This document shows, in pieces, positions 19,188 to 29,056 of a stretch of DNA of 64,000 nucleotides; the first letter of the stretch is position 1, and each line of letters starts with the position of its first letter. Where the stretch lies: assembly GCF_001746295.1 (NCBI RefSeq), contig NZ_MJAH01000002.1, positions 818,063-882,062 on the forward strand, read 5' to 3'. The stretch is from Streptomyces sp. LUP47B. Lineage in GTDB: Bacteria > Actinomycetota > Actinomycetes > Streptomycetales > Streptomycetaceae. A program made the position numbers and the translations under genes. The notes under the pieces were generated by a model. That model made no database searches. It saw nothing but the letters and a program-made list of their open reading frames with translations, and was not told the origin of the DNA.

Positions 19188-20941
19188 AGCGGCGGCTCCA
19201 GTCGTGCGATCGCCCGGAGTGCCTTCGGCGCCCACCGGGCCAGGGCGCGCGTGCCGCGGGCCTCGGGTGTGACCGGTACGACGGCCTGGTTGCGCACGAC
19301 CGCTCGCAGGATCGCGTCGGCGACCTTCTCGGGCGGGTAGTTCCGCAGTCCGTAGAGGCGGGCCGTGCGTTTCTGCCGGCGTTTCTCCTCGTCGGCGTTG
19401 ACGCCCGCGAAGCGCGCTGTGGAGGTGATGTTGGTGTTGACGAAGCCGGGGCAGATGGCGCTCACGCCGATGCCGCGGCCCGCGAGTTCGGCGCGCAGGC
19501 TCTCGCTGAGCATGAGGACGGCCGCCTTGGAGGTGCCGTAGGCGGACAGTGCCCTGGAGGGCTGGTAGGCGGCCGCCGAGGCGGTGTTGACGATGTGGCC
19601 GCCCTGTCCGCGCTCCGCCATCTGCTTGCCGAAGAGCCGGCAGCCGTGGATGACGCCCCACAGGTTGACGTCGAGGACCTTCTTCCAGTCCTCGGTGGTG
19701 GTGTCGAAGAAGGAGCCGCCGAGGCCGATTCCGGCGTTGTTGACCAGGACGTCCACCACGCCGTACTCGGCGGCGACCTTGTTGGCGAGTTTCTCCATGG
19801 CCTGTTCGTCGGAGACGTCGACGGTCTCTGCCCAGGCCTCGGGGGCGCCGACCAGCCGGGACAGTTCCGCGGTGCGGGCGGCGGCCTCGGCGTCCCGGTC
19901 GACGGCGACCACGCGCGCGCCGGCCTCCGCGAAGGCGAATGCCGTGGCGCGGCCGATGCCGCTGCCCGCGCCGGTGACCAGCACGAGCTGTCCGCCGAAC
20001 CGGTCGGCGTACTTCCCGGTCGCCCGCACAGCGGTCCGGCCGCCTTCGACGGACGTCACGAACTCCGTGATCCACGCGCAGAGCTGGTCCGGGCGTGAGC
20101 GCGGGATCCAGTGCTTGGCGGGGAGGGTGCGCCGGGTCAGCTGTGGTGCCCACTGCTCCAGGCCGTCGCAGAGTTTCTCCGAGAGGAACGCGTCCCCCAG
20201 GGGCGTGATGAGCTGCACGGGCGCGTGTGCGTACGCGTCGGTGCGCGGGCGGCGCAGCCGGGACCGGACGTTGTCCCGGTACAGCCACGCGCCGTGGGCC
20301 GCGTCGGTGGGCAGCGAGGAGGTCGGATAACCGTCGGCGGGGACCTTCTCGACGCTCTCCAGGAGGCGCGGCCAGAGCTTTCCGAGCGGACCGCGCCAGG
20401 CCAGTTCGGGCAGGCCGGGGGTGTGCAGCAGGTAGACGTACCAGGATTTGGCGCTCTGTCCGAGCAGCTGGCCGACCCGGCGCGGGGTGGGGCGCCTGAG
20501 GCGTCCGGCGATCCAGTGGCCGAGGTGGTCGAGGGACGGTCCGGACATCGAGGTGAAGGACGCGATGCGCCCCTCGGTGCGCGCGACGGTGACGAACTCC
20601 CAGGACTGCACCGAGCCCCAGTCGTGTCCGACCAGGTGCACGGGCCGGTCCGGGCTGACGGCGTCCGCGACGGCCAGGAAGTCGTCCGTCAGCTTCTCCA
20701 GGGTGAACCCGCCGCGCAGCGGCTTCGGTGCCGTCGACCGGCCGTGGCCCCGGACGTCGTAGAGGACGACGTGGAAGCGGTCGGCGAGCCGGGTCGCGAC
20801 CTCGGACCAGACCTCCTTGCTGTCCGGGTAGCCGTGCACCAGAACCACGGTCGGCCGGCCCGGGTCGCCCAGTTCGGCCACGCACAGTTCGATGCCACCG
20901 GTCCGTACCCGGCGCTCCCGCGCACCTTTCAGCAAGCTCAC
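19184..20941 (-). CDS. alpha/beta hydrolase - short-chain dehydrogenase fusion
   Basis: A 585-residue two-domain protein. Residues ~1-290 form an alpha/beta hydrolase fold (VVLVHGYPDSKEVW, nucleophile elbow VGHDWGSVQSW with Asp in the usual Ser position, late His near PAKHWIPRSRPDQL), resembling epoxide hydrolase-type enzymes. Residues ~305-585 are a classical SDR (LVTGAGSGIGRATAFAFAEA, VNNAGIGLGG, YGTSKAAV with the catalytic Tyr and Lys). The fusion suggests successive steps on one lipid-like or epoxide substrate. It starts at GTG 20941 overlapping the M24 gene by GTGA, and is coupled to the next gene the same way. Confidence 0.9.
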   Translation of the reverse strand: MSLLKGARERRVRTGGIELCVAELGDPGRPTVVLVHGYPDSKEVWSEVATRLADRFHVVLYDVRGHGRSTAPKPLRGGFTLEKLTDDFLAVADAVSPDRPVHLVGHDWGSVQSWEFVTVARTEGRIASFTSMSGPSLDHLGHWIAGRLRRPTPRRVGQLLGQSAKSWYVYLLHTPGLPELAWRGPLGKLWPRLLESVEKVPADGYPTSSLPTDAAHGAWLYRDNVRSRLRRPRTDAYAHAPVQLITPLGDAFLSEKLCDGLEQWAPQLTRRTLPAKHWIPRSRPDQLCAWITEFVTSVEGGRTAVRATGKYADRFGGQLVLVTGAGSGIGRATAFAFAEAGARVVAVDRDAEAAARTAELSRLVGAPEAWAETVDVSDEQAMEKLANKVAAEYGVVDVLVNNAGIGLGGSFFDTTTEDWKKVLDVNLWGVIHGCRLFGKQMAERGQGGHIVNTASAAAYQPSRALSAYGTSKAAVLMLSESLRAELAGRGIGVSAICPGFVNTNITSTARFAGVNADEEKRRQKRTARLYGLRNYPPEKVADAILRAVVRNQAVVPVTPEARGTRALARWAPKALRAIARLEPPL

Positions 20942-21780
20942 GTCGCCTCCGCCCAGCGCCGCACGTGCGGCAGATCGTCGTCCAGCCAGAAGGCGCTCTG
21001 CTCGGGGTCCCTGGAGTCGGTGACGACCAGGATCTCCTCGAACTTCGCGCCGGTGCCCCGGAATCCGAGGTGGGGTTCGACCGCCCACAGGCCCGGCCGC
21101 GGCGGATGGTCGGAGAAGCGGTACGGCGACCACAGGGGCGACCAGCCCTCGCGGTGGCCGTGCAGCGCGTCCGCGGCCAGGCCCTTCAGGGACTGGGTGC
21201 CGAACCCGAAGACGTGCGGTGACCAGCGGCGCTGCTTGACCTGGTCGACCTTGTGGGCGATCACGCCGAAGGGGTACGCGCGGTGCCGGTTGGCGTAGCC
21301 CTGGCGGACCATGAGGCGGTCCACGTCCTCGTGGATCTCGCGCAGCGACCGCCGCTCACGGACCTCGCGCAGGATCAGCTCGCGGTGCGCCTCGAGGTCG
21401 GCCATCAGTCTGTCCTGGACGGGGTTGATCCCCAGCGAGCCGGAGTAGCCGATGTCGGCGGTGAAGCCCTCGTACACCGGGGCCATGTCCAGGATGAACG
21501 GCATGCCGGGCGCCAGGCGGCGGTCGCTCGGGAAGAACTGCAGCGGAACGCGGAAGCCCGTGAACGCCGTACGGTCACCGAACCAGGCGAACGGCAGATG
21601 GAACCAGTCCCGTACGCCCCGCTCGCGCAGCCACTCGCGCTGCATCCGGGCGGCCTGCCGCTCGCTCACGCCGGGCTCCAGACGGGCCGCGATCGCCTCC
21701 GCGCACTCGTAGGCGAGGCGCTGGACCTGCCTGAATCCCCGCAATCGGGTGGAGAGTTCGCTGTTCGCTGCCGTCGTCAT
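20938..21780 (-). CDS. M24-family metallopeptidase homologue
   Basis: A 280-residue pita-bread-fold protein. WFHLPFAWFGDRTAFTG, PGMPFILDMAPVYEGFTADIGY (first metal-binding Asp pair region), YPFGVIAHKVD (His) and WAVEPHLGFRGTGAKFEEIL (two Glu) supply the expected metal-ligand positions. M24 proteins include aminopeptidase P, creatinase and non-peptidase members; this one sits first in an operon of lipid-type enzymes, so a peptidase role is not certain. ATG 21780 follows GAGG within GGGGACGAGG. It heads the four-gene minus-strand operon ending with MerR. Confidence 0.85.
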   Translation of the reverse strand: MTTAANSELSTRLRGFRQVQRLAYECAEAIAARLEPGVSERQAARMQREWLRERGVRDWFHLPFAWFGDRTAFTGFRVPLQFFPSDRRLAPGMPFILDMAPVYEGFTADIGYSGSLGINPVQDRLMADLEAHRELILREVRERRSLREIHEDVDRLMVRQGYANRHRAYPFGVIAHKVDQVKQRRWSPHVFGFGTQSLKGLAADALHGHREGWSPLWSPYRFSDHPPRPGLWAVEPHLGFRGTGAKFEEILVVTDSRDPEQSAFWLDDDLPHVRRWAEAT

Positions 21781-21820
21781 GCCGCCTCGTCCCCGTCGAC
21801 TGCGGTACGTGCCCGTAACG

Positions 21821-21903
21821 TGACACTGGCGAATGTGACAGTTGTCAGAGGCTGCGTCAATAGGGCCGGGACGGGCTGTGGAAAAACCTGCCGATGTGGA
21901 AAA
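21821..21903. promoter_or_regulatory. candidate operator region and two DnaA-box-like repeats
   Basis: TGACA-GT-TGTCA (21836-21847) is a compact inverted repeat, with another TGACA at 21821. It lies between the M24 operon and the divergent ABC genes and is a candidate site for the MerR protein. TGTGGAAAA occurs twice 18 bp apart (21877-21885, 21895-21903); each is one base off a DnaA box. Confidence 0.4.
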
Positions 21904-22022
21904 CGGAGGCCGCGTTGTTCTACTTCAGGGTGACCCCTAGGTGCCCGTACATCTGGAGTCTGATGCCGATGCAGCTCTGCGGGGTGACGACCTGAGTGGT
22001 CCGCGTCACTACTGTCGACGAC

Positions 22023-22994
22023 GTGACTGTGATCGCGACCGAAAGCCTGAGCAAGCGGTTCCCCCGGGTGACCGCTCTTGACCGGCTCTCCTTGGACGTC
22101 GGACCCGGTGTGACCGGACTCGTCGGAGCCAACGGAGCCGGCAAGTCCACCATGATCAAGATCCTTTTGGGTCTGTCCCCCGCCTCCGAGGGCCGTGCCG
22201 AAGTGCTCGGGCTCGACGTCGCGACCAAGGGCGCCGCCATCCGCGAGCGTGTCGGCTACATGCCGGAACACGACTGCCTGCCGCCGGACGTCTCGGCCAC
22301 CGAGTTCGTCGTGCACATGGCCCGCATGTCCGGTCTGCCGCCCACCGCCGCGCGCGAGCGCACCGCGGACACCCTGCGCCATGTCGGCCTGTACGAGGAG
22401 CGCTACCGCCCCATCGGCGGCTACTCCACCGGCATGAAGCAGCGAGTGAAGCTCGCGCAGGCCCTGGTGCACGACCCGCAGCTGGTCTTCCTCGACGAGC
22501 CGACCAACGGCCTCGACCCGGTCGGCCGCGACGACATGCTGGGCCTGATCCGCCGTATCTACACCGACTTCGGCATCTCGGTCCTGGTGACCTCGCACCT
22601 CCTGGGCGAACTCGAGCGCACCTGCGACCACGTCGTCGTCATCGACGGCGGCAAGCTCCTGCGCTCCAGCTCCACCACCGACTTCACCCAGACCACGACG
22701 ACCCTCGCGGTCGAGGTCACCGACACCGACGAGCACCCGGACGGCACCCGCGCGGTGCGCGAGGTGCTCCACGCGCGCGGGGTGGAGGTCCTCGACTCCC
22801 AGAGCGGTCTGCCGGGCGCCGGCCGCATCCTGCTGCTGACCGCACAGGGCGAGGAGACCTACGACCTCGTCCGGGACGTCGTCGCCGACCTCGGTCTCGG
22901 CCTGGTGCGCATGGAGCAGCGCAGGCACCACATCTCGGAAGTCTTCACGAACGAGGACGAGCAGCGGAAGGAGGCCGTCGGCCATGGCAGTTGA
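22023..22994 (+). CDS. ABC transporter ATP-binding protein
   Basis: A 323-residue ATPase with VGANGAGKSTMIKIL (Walker A), GGYSTGMKQRVKLAQAL (signature) and LVFLDEPTNGLDP (Walker B), plus the CcmA/NatA-like C-terminal extension. The GTG at 22023 has no good ribosome site. TACTGT at 22010-22015 ends 7 bases before it, so a leaderless transcript is possible; a GTG at 21996 is an alternative. It pairs with the permease that overlaps its 3' end. The substrate is unknown; such pairs export drugs, sodium or lipids. Confidence 0.92.
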   Translation: MTVIATESLSKRFPRVTALDRLSLDVGPGVTGLVGANGAGKSTMIKILLGLSPASEGRAEVLGLDVATKGAAIRERVGYMPEHDCLPPDVSATEFVVHMARMSGLPPTAARERTADTLRHVGLYEERYRPIGGYSTGMKQRVKLAQALVHDPQLVFLDEPTNGLDPVGRDDMLGLIRRIYTDFGISVLVTSHLLGELERTCDHVVVIDGGKLLRSSSTTDFTQTTTTLAVEVTDTDEHPDGTRAVREVLHARGVEVLDSQSGLPGAGRILLLTAQGEETYDLVRDVVADLGLGLVRMEQRRHHISEVFTNEDEQRKEAVGHGS

Positions 22995-23892
22995 GAACCC
23001 GGTCACCGCCCCCTCGGGCGACCAGACCCGCATCCACAACATCGGCTACCGCACCTACGACGGCCCTCGCCTCGGCCGCTCCTACGCCACCCGCTCGCTC
23101 TACTCGCAGTCCCTGCGCGGCGCCTATGGCCTCGGCCGCTCGGTGAAGTCCAAGGTGCTGCCGATGCTCTTGTTCGTCGTGATGTGCGTGCCCGCGGCCA
23201 TCATGGTGGCCGTCGCGGTCGCCACGAAGGCGAACGACCTGCCCGTCGACTACACGCGCTACGCGATCATCATGCAGGCCGTCATCAGTCTGTACGTCGC
23301 CTCGCAGGCCCCGCAGTCCGTCTCGCGCGACCTGCGCTTCAAGACCGTGCCGCTCTACTTCTCGCGGCCCATCGAGACCGCGGACTACGTGCGCGCGAAG
23401 TACGCGGCACTGGCCACTGCGATGTTCATCCTGACCGCCGCCCCGCTGATCGTGCTCTATGTGGGCGCGCTGCTGGCCAAGCTGGACTTCGCCGACCAGA
23501 CCAAGGGGTTCGGGCAGGGACTCGTCTCCGTGGCGCTGCTCTCGCTGCTCTTCGCCGGTATCGGCCTGGTCATCGCGTCAATCACCCCTCGCCGCGGCTT
23601 CGGCATCGCGGCGGTGATCGCCGTGCTGACCATCTCCTACGGCGCGGTCTCCACCGTCCAGGCGATCGCCGACGCCCAGGGCAGCTCCGGCGCCATCCCG
23701 TGGATCGGCCTGTTCTCGCCGGTCACGCTCATCGACGGTCTGCAGTCCGCGTTCCTCGGCGCGAGCTCGGCGTTCCCGGGAGCGGTCGGCCCGTCGAACG
23801 GTGAGGGCGTGGTCTACGTCCTGGCCGTCCTCGGCCTGATCGCCGCCAGTTATGGCCTCCTGATGCGCCGCTACAAGAAGGTGGGACTGTGA
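22984..23892 (+). CDS. ABC-2-type permease
   Basis: A 302-residue membrane protein with about six hydrophobic segments after a soluble N-terminal ~60 residues (IHNIGYRTYDGPRLGR). ATG 22984 lies inside the preceding ATPase gene, after a good GGAAGGAGG site, and the two overlap by 11 bases. RDLRFKTVPLYFSRPI in the cytoplasmic loop is typical of export permeases of this group. It forms a transporter with one or both neighbouring ATPases. Confidence 0.9.
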   Translation: MAVENPVTAPSGDQTRIHNIGYRTYDGPRLGRSYATRSLYSQSLRGAYGLGRSVKSKVLPMLLFVVMCVPAAIMVAVAVATKANDLPVDYTRYAIIMQAVISLYVASQAPQSVSRDLRFKTVPLYFSRPIETADYVRAKYAALATAMFILTAAPLIVLYVGALLAKLDFADQTKGFGQGLVSVALLSLLFAGIGLVIASITPRRGFGIAAVIAVLTISYGAVSTVQAIADAQGSSGAIPWIGLFSPVTLIDGLQSAFLGASSAFPGAVGPSNGEGVVYVLAVLGLIAASYGLLMRRYKKVGL

Positions 23893-24800
23893 CCACGCTC
23901 CAGATCGACCATGTCTCCCGCTGGTTCGGCAACGTGGTCGCCGTCAACGACATCACCATGACGATCGGCCCCGGCGTCACCGGCCTCCTCGGCCCCAACG
24001 GCGCCGGAAAGTCCACCCTCATCAACATGATGGGCGGCTTCCTCGCCCCGTCCACCGGCACCGTCACCCTCGACGGGCAGCAGGTGTGGCGCAACGAGGC
24101 CATCTACAAACACATCGGCATCGTCCCCGAGCGCGAGGCGATGTACGACTTCCTCACCGGCCGCGAATTCGTCGTCGCCAACGCCGAGTTGCACGGCCTG
24201 GGGGCCAAGGCCGCCCAGAAGGCGCTGGCCACGGTCGAGATGGAGTACGCGCAGGACCGCAAGATCTCGACGTACTCCAAGGGCATGCGCCAGCGCGTGA
24301 AGATGGCGTCCGCCCTGGTCCACGACCCCTCGCTGCTCCTGCTCGACGAACCGTTCAACGGCATGGACCCCCGCCAGCGCATGCAGCTCATGGACCTGCT
24401 GCGGCGCATGGGCGACGAGGGCCGTACCGTGCTGTTCTCCTCGCACATCCTGGAAGAGGTCGAGCAGCTCGCCTGGCACATCGAGGTCGTCGTCGCGGGC
24501 CGGCACGCGGCCAGCGGTGACTTCCGCAGGATCCGCCGCCTGATGACGGACCGTCCGCACCGCTACCTGGTGCGTTCCAGCGACGACCGGGCCCTCGCGG
24601 CCGCGCTGATCGCCGACCCGTCGACCTCCGGCATCGAAGTCGACCTGGCGGAGGGCGCGTTGCGCATCGAGGCGGTCGACTTCGGCCGTTTCACGGCGCT
24701 GTTGCCCAAGGTCGCGCGCGACCACGGCATCCGGCTGCTCACGGTCTCGCCGTCCGACGAGTCCCTCGAGTCCGTCTTCTCGTATCTTGTCGCGGCGTAG
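23889..24800 (+). CDS. ABC transporter ATP-binding protein (second pair)
   Basis: A 303-residue ATPase with LGPNGAGKSTLINMM, YSKGMRQRVKMASAL and LLLLDEPFNGMDP. The GTG start overlaps the permease stop by GTGA. It is a paralogue of the ATPase at 22023 and is followed by its own permease. The two pairs may form one heteromeric exporter or two related ones. Confidence 0.92.
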   Translation: MTTLQIDHVSRWFGNVVAVNDITMTIGPGVTGLLGPNGAGKSTLINMMGGFLAPSTGTVTLDGQQVWRNEAIYKHIGIVPEREAMYDFLTGREFVVANAELHGLGAKAAQKALATVEMEYAQDRKISTYSKGMRQRVKMASALVHDPSLLLLDEPFNGMDPRQRMQLMDLLRRMGDEGRTVLFSSHILEEVEQLAWHIEVVVAGRHAASGDFRRIRRLMTDRPHRYLVRSSDDRALAAALIADPSTSGIEVDLAEGALRIEAVDFGRFTALLPKVARDHGIRLLTVSPSDESLESVFSYLVAA

Positions 24801-24810
24801 GAGGCCGAAG

Positions 24811-25530
24811 ATGTACGACCCCACAGTCGCCCGACTCACCTATCGGGCCCTGCTCGGCCGCCGCCGGGCCCTCATCCTGGGCGCCCTGCCCTTGCTGCTG
24901 ATCGCGATCTCCGTGATCGTGCGCGCCCTCGTCGGCGCCGACGACCAGACCGCCTCGGACCTGCTGGGCGGGCTCGCGCTCGCCACCATGGTGCCGATCA
25001 TCGGCGTCATCGCGGGAACCGGCGCGATCGGGCCGGAGATCGACGACGGCTCGGTGGTGTACCTGCTGTCCAAGCCGGTCAAGCGGCCGACGATCATCTT
25101 CACCAAGCTGATCGTGGCGATCGCGGTGACGATGGTGTTCTCGGCCCTGCCGACGCTGATCGCGGGATTCATCCTCAACGGCAACGGCCAGCAGATCGCC
25201 GTCGCCTACACGGTGGCCGCGCTGGTCTCCTCGATCGCCTACGCGGCGCTCTTCCTGCTGCTCGGCACGGTGTCGCGGCACGCGGTGGTCTTCGGGCTGG
25301 TCTACGCGCTGGTCTGGGAAGCCCTGTTCGGCTCCCTGGTCGCCGGGGCGAGGACCCTGAGCGTCCAGCAGTGGTCGCTGGCCGTCGCCCACAAGGTCGC
25401 GGGCGGGGACCTGGTCACCTCGGACGTCGGACTTCCGACGGCCACGGTGCTGCTGGTCGTGGTGACCGTCCTCGCCACCTGGTACGCGGGGCAGAAGCTG
25501 CGGTCGCTGACGCTGGCGGGCGAGGAGTAG
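24811..25530 (+). CDS. ABC-2-type permease (second pair)
   Basis: A 239-residue membrane protein with six predicted helices. I chose ATG 24811, preceded by GGAGG; an in-frame start at 24787 lies inside the upstream gene's end and has no site. The loop SVVYLLSKPVKRPTIIFTKL matches the export-permease pattern. It is the last gene of the four-gene ABC operon. Confidence 0.9.
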   Translation: MYDPTVARLTYRALLGRRRALILGALPLLLIAISVIVRALVGADDQTASDLLGGLALATMVPIIGVIAGTGAIGPEIDDGSVVYLLSKPVKRPTIIFTKLIVAIAVTMVFSALPTLIAGFILNGNGQQIAVAYTVAALVSSIAYAALFLLLGTVSRHAVVFGLVYALVWEALFGSLVAGARTLSVQQWSLAVAHKVAGGDLVTSDVGLPTATVLLVVVTVLATWYAGQKLRSLTLAGEE

Positions 25531-25637
25531 GCGCTCCTGACGAACCACTGATGTCCCGCTTACTGACAGGGACTTCATCCTTGTCCGGGCAGACTGGACA
25601 AAGGGGAACGTTCGGCTGCGAGTCGAAGGGAACGGGC

Positions 25638-25835
25638 ATGGCAGACGACTGGGACGACCTCGTCCTGGACGAGGACTTCATACAGTCCGCGGGGACGACC
25701 GAGCCGTCTGCCCGCGCCCGGATGCTGGCGGCGCGCTGGCGTGACGAGGAGCCCGAACCGCAGCCCTGGCGCTCCGACGAGCCGCCCGCGGGGTGGTTCT
25801 TCAGCAAGCGCCGTCGGCGCTGGCGGCGCCGGTAG
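25638..25835 (+). CDS. small acidic-to-basic hypothetical protein (65 aa)
   Basis: It begins MADDWDDLVLDEDFIQ and ends with a very basic tail, FFSKRRRRWRRR. The ATG follows AAGGGA. The sharp switch from acidic start to arginine-rich end suggests a nucleic-acid or membrane-surface contact, but no family is recognised. It follows the ABC operon by about 100 bases and precedes tRNA-Ser. Confidence 0.7.
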   Translation: MADDWDDLVLDEDFIQSAGTTEPSARARMLAARWRDEEPEPQPWRSDEPPAGWFFSKRRRRWRRR

Positions 25836-26103
25836 GCTCGAACACACGGCCGCATTTAATCGGTGGCGCCCAACCCGTCGTACAGGCAGAGTGGTTGATG
25901 TCCACACAGCCGGACGACGGTCCGGCACCACGTTCTGGGGAGGAGCCGGACGATGTCCATGCACGACAGTACGTCCAGCTCCCGCCAGGGCAGTCCGCGG
26001 AGGACTCCGGTGTAGTTACGCCACCGTCGAGTCCACCCGCGGGAACTGCCCGGGGCGGCCGCTTCGAGCACGCGATGTCGCTCTCGCGTGAGGCCGCCCA
26101 CCC

Positions 26104-26192
<89 letters not shown>

Positions 26193-26448
26193 GAGACGTT
26201 GTCACTGGGACTTGGCCGGGTTTCTGGCCGGAGTCCTTCAAGAATGGCCGGCGGTTTCCGAACCTGCCGGTGTAGGCCGCCGCCCTCAAGAACATGGTCG
26301 AGGAGTGCGGCGGTGCGCCGGCCGGTTGCAGCGTGATCGCCGACCAGCCCGGCCCCGGCGGCGCAGCGGCCGCGGGACCGGTGCACGCGCTGCCGGCCAT
26401 CGATGAGCCTCCGGCCCTCGAGGAGCTTCCGGCCCAGCCGGACCGCCG

Positions 26449-27252
26449 TCAGCCGAGCAACCGCTCCAGTACCACCGCGATCCCGTCCTCCTCGTTGGAG
26501 GACGTCACCTCGTCGGCGACCGCCTTCAGCTCCTCGTGCGCGTCCGCCATCGCCACGCCGTACGAGGCCCAGGCGAACATCGGGAGGTCGTTGGGCATGT
26601 CACCGAAGGCGATCGTGTCCGCGGCCTTCACTCCCAGGCGGCGAGCGGCCAGCGACAGGCCCGTGGCCTTCGACAGGCCCAGCGGCAGCAGTTCGACGAT
26701 GCCCTGGCCCGCCATCGCGACCGAGACGAAACCGCCCGCGGCCCGAACGGCGGCCTGCGCCAACTCGTCGTCCGACAGCTCCGGATGCTGGATGTAGATC
26801 TTGTTCAGCGGGGCGGCCCACAGATCCGACGCGTCCGTGAACGGCGTCGACGGCAAGGCGCCCGTCACCGCATACCCCGGTCCGACCATCACGTCGCCGT
26901 CGAGGCCGTCGCGGCTCGCCGCCAGGTACAGCGGGCCGACCTCCGCCTCGATCTTCGCGAGGGCCACGCCGGCCAGCTGCCGGTCCAACGTCACCGACGT
27001 CAGCAGACGGTGCTCGCCGGCGTCGTACACCTGTGCGCCCTGGGCGCAGACCGCGAGGCCGTCGTAGCCGAGGTCGTCGAGGATGTGCCTCGTCCACGGG
27101 GCCCCGCGTCCCGTCACGACGATGTGGACGGCGCCCGCCGCGGTGGCCGCGGCGAGCGCGTCACGGGTGCGCTGCGAGACCGACTCGTCGGAGCGCAGGA
27201 GCGTTCCGTCGAGGTCGGTCGCGATCAGTCGGTACGGAAAGCCACCGCTCAC
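26449..27252 (-). CDS. Cof-type HAD hydrolase (second copy)
   Basis: A 267-residue HAD phosphatase with [25 protein letters not shown] and [10 protein letters not shown], closely resembling the protein at 14283-15149. GTG 27252 overlaps the serS stop by GTGA, so it is co-translated with seryl-tRNA synthetase. An earlier in-frame start would lie well inside serS. The coupling suggests a housekeeping clean-up role, for example on a phosphorylated metabolite, but the substrate is unknown. Confidence 0.88.
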   Translation of the reverse strand: MSGGFPYRLIATDLDGTLLRSDESVSQRTRDALAAATAAGAVHIVVTGRGAPWTRHILDDLGYDGLAVCAQGAQVYDAGEHRLLTSVTLDRQLAGVALAKIEAEVGPLYLAASRDGLDGDVMVGPGYAVTGALPSTPFTDASDLWAAPLNKIYIQHPELSDDELAQAAVRAAGGFVSVAMAGQGIVELLPLGLSKATGLSLAARRLGVKAADTIAFGDMPNDLPMFAWASYGVAMADAHEELKAVADEVTSSNEEDGIAVVLERLLG

Positions 27253-28526
27253 TTGGCGACCGGTTCCAGCAGTTCCCGGCCGCCCAGGTACGGACGCAGC
27301 ACCTCGGGCACCCGCACCGAGCCGTCGGCCAGCTGGTGGTTCTCCAGGATCGCCACGATCGTGCGCGGTACGGCGCACAGTGTGCCGTTGAGCGTCGCCA
27401 GCGGCTGGATCTTCTTGCCGTCACGCATGCGGACGGACAGGCGGCGCGCCTGGAAGCCGTCGCAGTTGGAGGCCGAGGTCAGCTCGCGGTACTTGCCCTG
27501 GGTCGGGATCCACGCCTCGCAGTCGTACTTGCGGGACGCCGAGGCGCCGAGGTCGCCCGAGGCCACGTCGATGACCTGGAACGGCAGCTCCAGGCCGGTC
27601 AGCCACTGCTTCTCCCAGTCCAGGAGCCGCTTGTGCTCGTTCTCCGCGTCCTCGGGGGCGACGTACGAGAACATCTCGACCTTGTCGAACTGGTGCACGC
27701 GGAAGATGCCCCGGGTGTCCTTGCCGTAGGTGCCGGCCTCGCGGCGGAAGCATGGCGAGAAGCCGGCGTAGCGCAGCGGCAGCTTGTCGGCGTCGAGGAT
27801 CTCGTCCATGTGGTACGCGGCGAGCGGGACCTCGGAGGTGCCGACCAGGTAGTAGTCGTCCTTCTCCAGGTGGTACACGTTCTCCGCGGCCTGGCCGAGG
27901 AAGCCGGTGCCCTCCATGGCGCGGGGGCGGACCAGCGCGGGGGTGAGCATCGGGGTGAAGCCCGCCTCGGTGGCCTGCGCGATCGCCGCGTTGACGAGGG
28001 CGAGCTCCAGCAGGGCGCCGACGCCCGTCAGGTAGTAGAAGCGGGAGCCGGACACCTTGGCGCCGCGCTCGACGTCGATGGCGCCCAGCGCCTCGCCGAG
28101 CTCCAGGTGGTCCTTGGGCTCGAAGCCCTCGGCGCCGAAGTCGCGGATGGTGCCGTGCGTCTCCAGGACGACGAAGTCCTCCTCGCCGCCCACGGGGACG
28201 TCGGGGTGGACGAGGTTGCCGAGCTGCGACGCGAGGCGCTTGGTCTCCTCGTTGGCGTCGTTCTGCGCGGCCTCGGCTTCCTTGACGCCCGCCTTGAGCT
28301 GCTCCGCCTTCTTCAGGAGCTCGGCGCGCTCCTCCGGAGTGGCCTTGGGGATGAGCTTGCCGAGCGACCTCTGCTCGGAACGCAGCTCGTCGAAGCGGAC
28401 GCCGGACGACCTGCGCCGCTCGTCGGCAGACAGGAGGGCGTCGACGAGGGCGACGTCCTCTCCACGGGCGCGCTGGGACGCGCGCACTCGGTCGGGGTCC
28501 TCACGGAGCAGGCGAAGGTCAATCAC
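27249..28526 (-). CDS. serS: seryl-tRNA synthetase
   Basis: A 425-residue class II synthetase that charges both serine tRNAs in this window. The N-terminal coiled-coil arm (about residues 25-105) contacts the long variable arm of tRNA-Ser. The catalytic core has the [15 protein letters not shown] loop, motif 2 ([16 protein letters not shown]) and motif 3 ([17 protein letters not shown]). GTG 28526 gives the usual [12 protein letters not shown] start; the ribosome site is weak. It is first in a two-gene operon with the HAD phosphatase. Confidence 0.97.
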   Translation of the reverse strand: MIDLRLLREDPDRVRASQRARGEDVALVDALLSADERRRSSGVRFDELRSEQRSLGKLIPKATPEERAELLKKAEQLKAGVKEAEAAQNDANEETKRLASQLGNLVHPDVPVGGEEDFVVLETHGTIRDFGAEGFEPKDHLELGEALGAIDVERGAKVSGSRFYYLTGVGALLELALVNAAIAQATEAGFTPMLTPALVRPRAMEGTGFLGQAAENVYHLEKDDYYLVGTSEVPLAAYHMDEILDADKLPLRYAGFSPCFRREAGTYGKDTRGIFRVHQFDKVEMFSYVAPEDAENEHKRLLDWEKQWLTGLELPFQVIDVASGDLGASASRKYDCEAWIPTQGKYRELTSASNCDGFQARRLSVRMRDGKKIQPLATLNGTLCAVPRTIVAILENHQLADGSVRVPEVLRPYLGGRELLEPVAK

Positions 28527-28719
28527 GCGGTCAAGGCTACCGGTGCGGGGATACGGCCCACGACTCACTATTCCCAGCCGTACCAGATCGTGGCTTACGT
28601 TCCGTTATGGGTTAATTGCGGCGTGTGTCAATGAAAAGCACCCGGATCCCCGGGACGAAGCATGCGTGGGGAGTCGGGTTGACTGGACTCCCTTGTGGAG
28701 AGCGGGACTTGGCGCACGG

Positions 28720-29033
28720 TTGTCCACAGGAATCCCCACCCCTCAAAAAGTTATCCACAGGCTGTGCGGGAGATCTGTGGATTTCGGAATTGATCACTCC
28801 CAAACGTGGGGATCACGCCGAGGATTCCCGGCGCAAACCCACATCTACCCCTACTTTCGAGTGGAAAGCGGTCACTCCAAAGGGTTACCCAAGGGAAAAG
28901 AATGGACGAAGGGTGATGCGCGCCCCCGTGAACGCCGGAGGGGCCTGTAGGCCGATTTGTCGACAGGGTCGCGCTTTGGTGTCGACTTGTCCCCAGGTCG
29001 AGACGCACGCCTGTGGATAACTTCTGTGGATAA
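28720..29033. other. DnaA-box cluster in the serS-pheA spacer
   Basis: The 530-bp spacer (28527-29056) has no supported gene. Perfect DnaA boxes occur at 28720-28728 (TTGTCCACA), 28751-28759 (TTATCCACA), and on the other strand at 29012-29020 and 29025-29033 (TGTGGATAA). TTGTCGACA (28957) and TTGTCCCCA (28987) have one mismatch; TGTGGATTT (28776) has two. Boxes face inward from both ends. The middle (28800-28920) is relatively AT-rich. This density is far above chance in a GC-rich genome and resembles origin or DnaA-titration loci. Confidence 0.85.
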
Positions 29034-29056
29034 CTAAAATGTGCAGGTAAGACAGG

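Noticed and set aside
20961..20974. GCCGCACGTGCGGC as another parS
   Set aside because: It shares only the CACGTG core; the flanking TTT/AAA needed by ParB is absent, and it lies in coding sequence with ordinary codon use.
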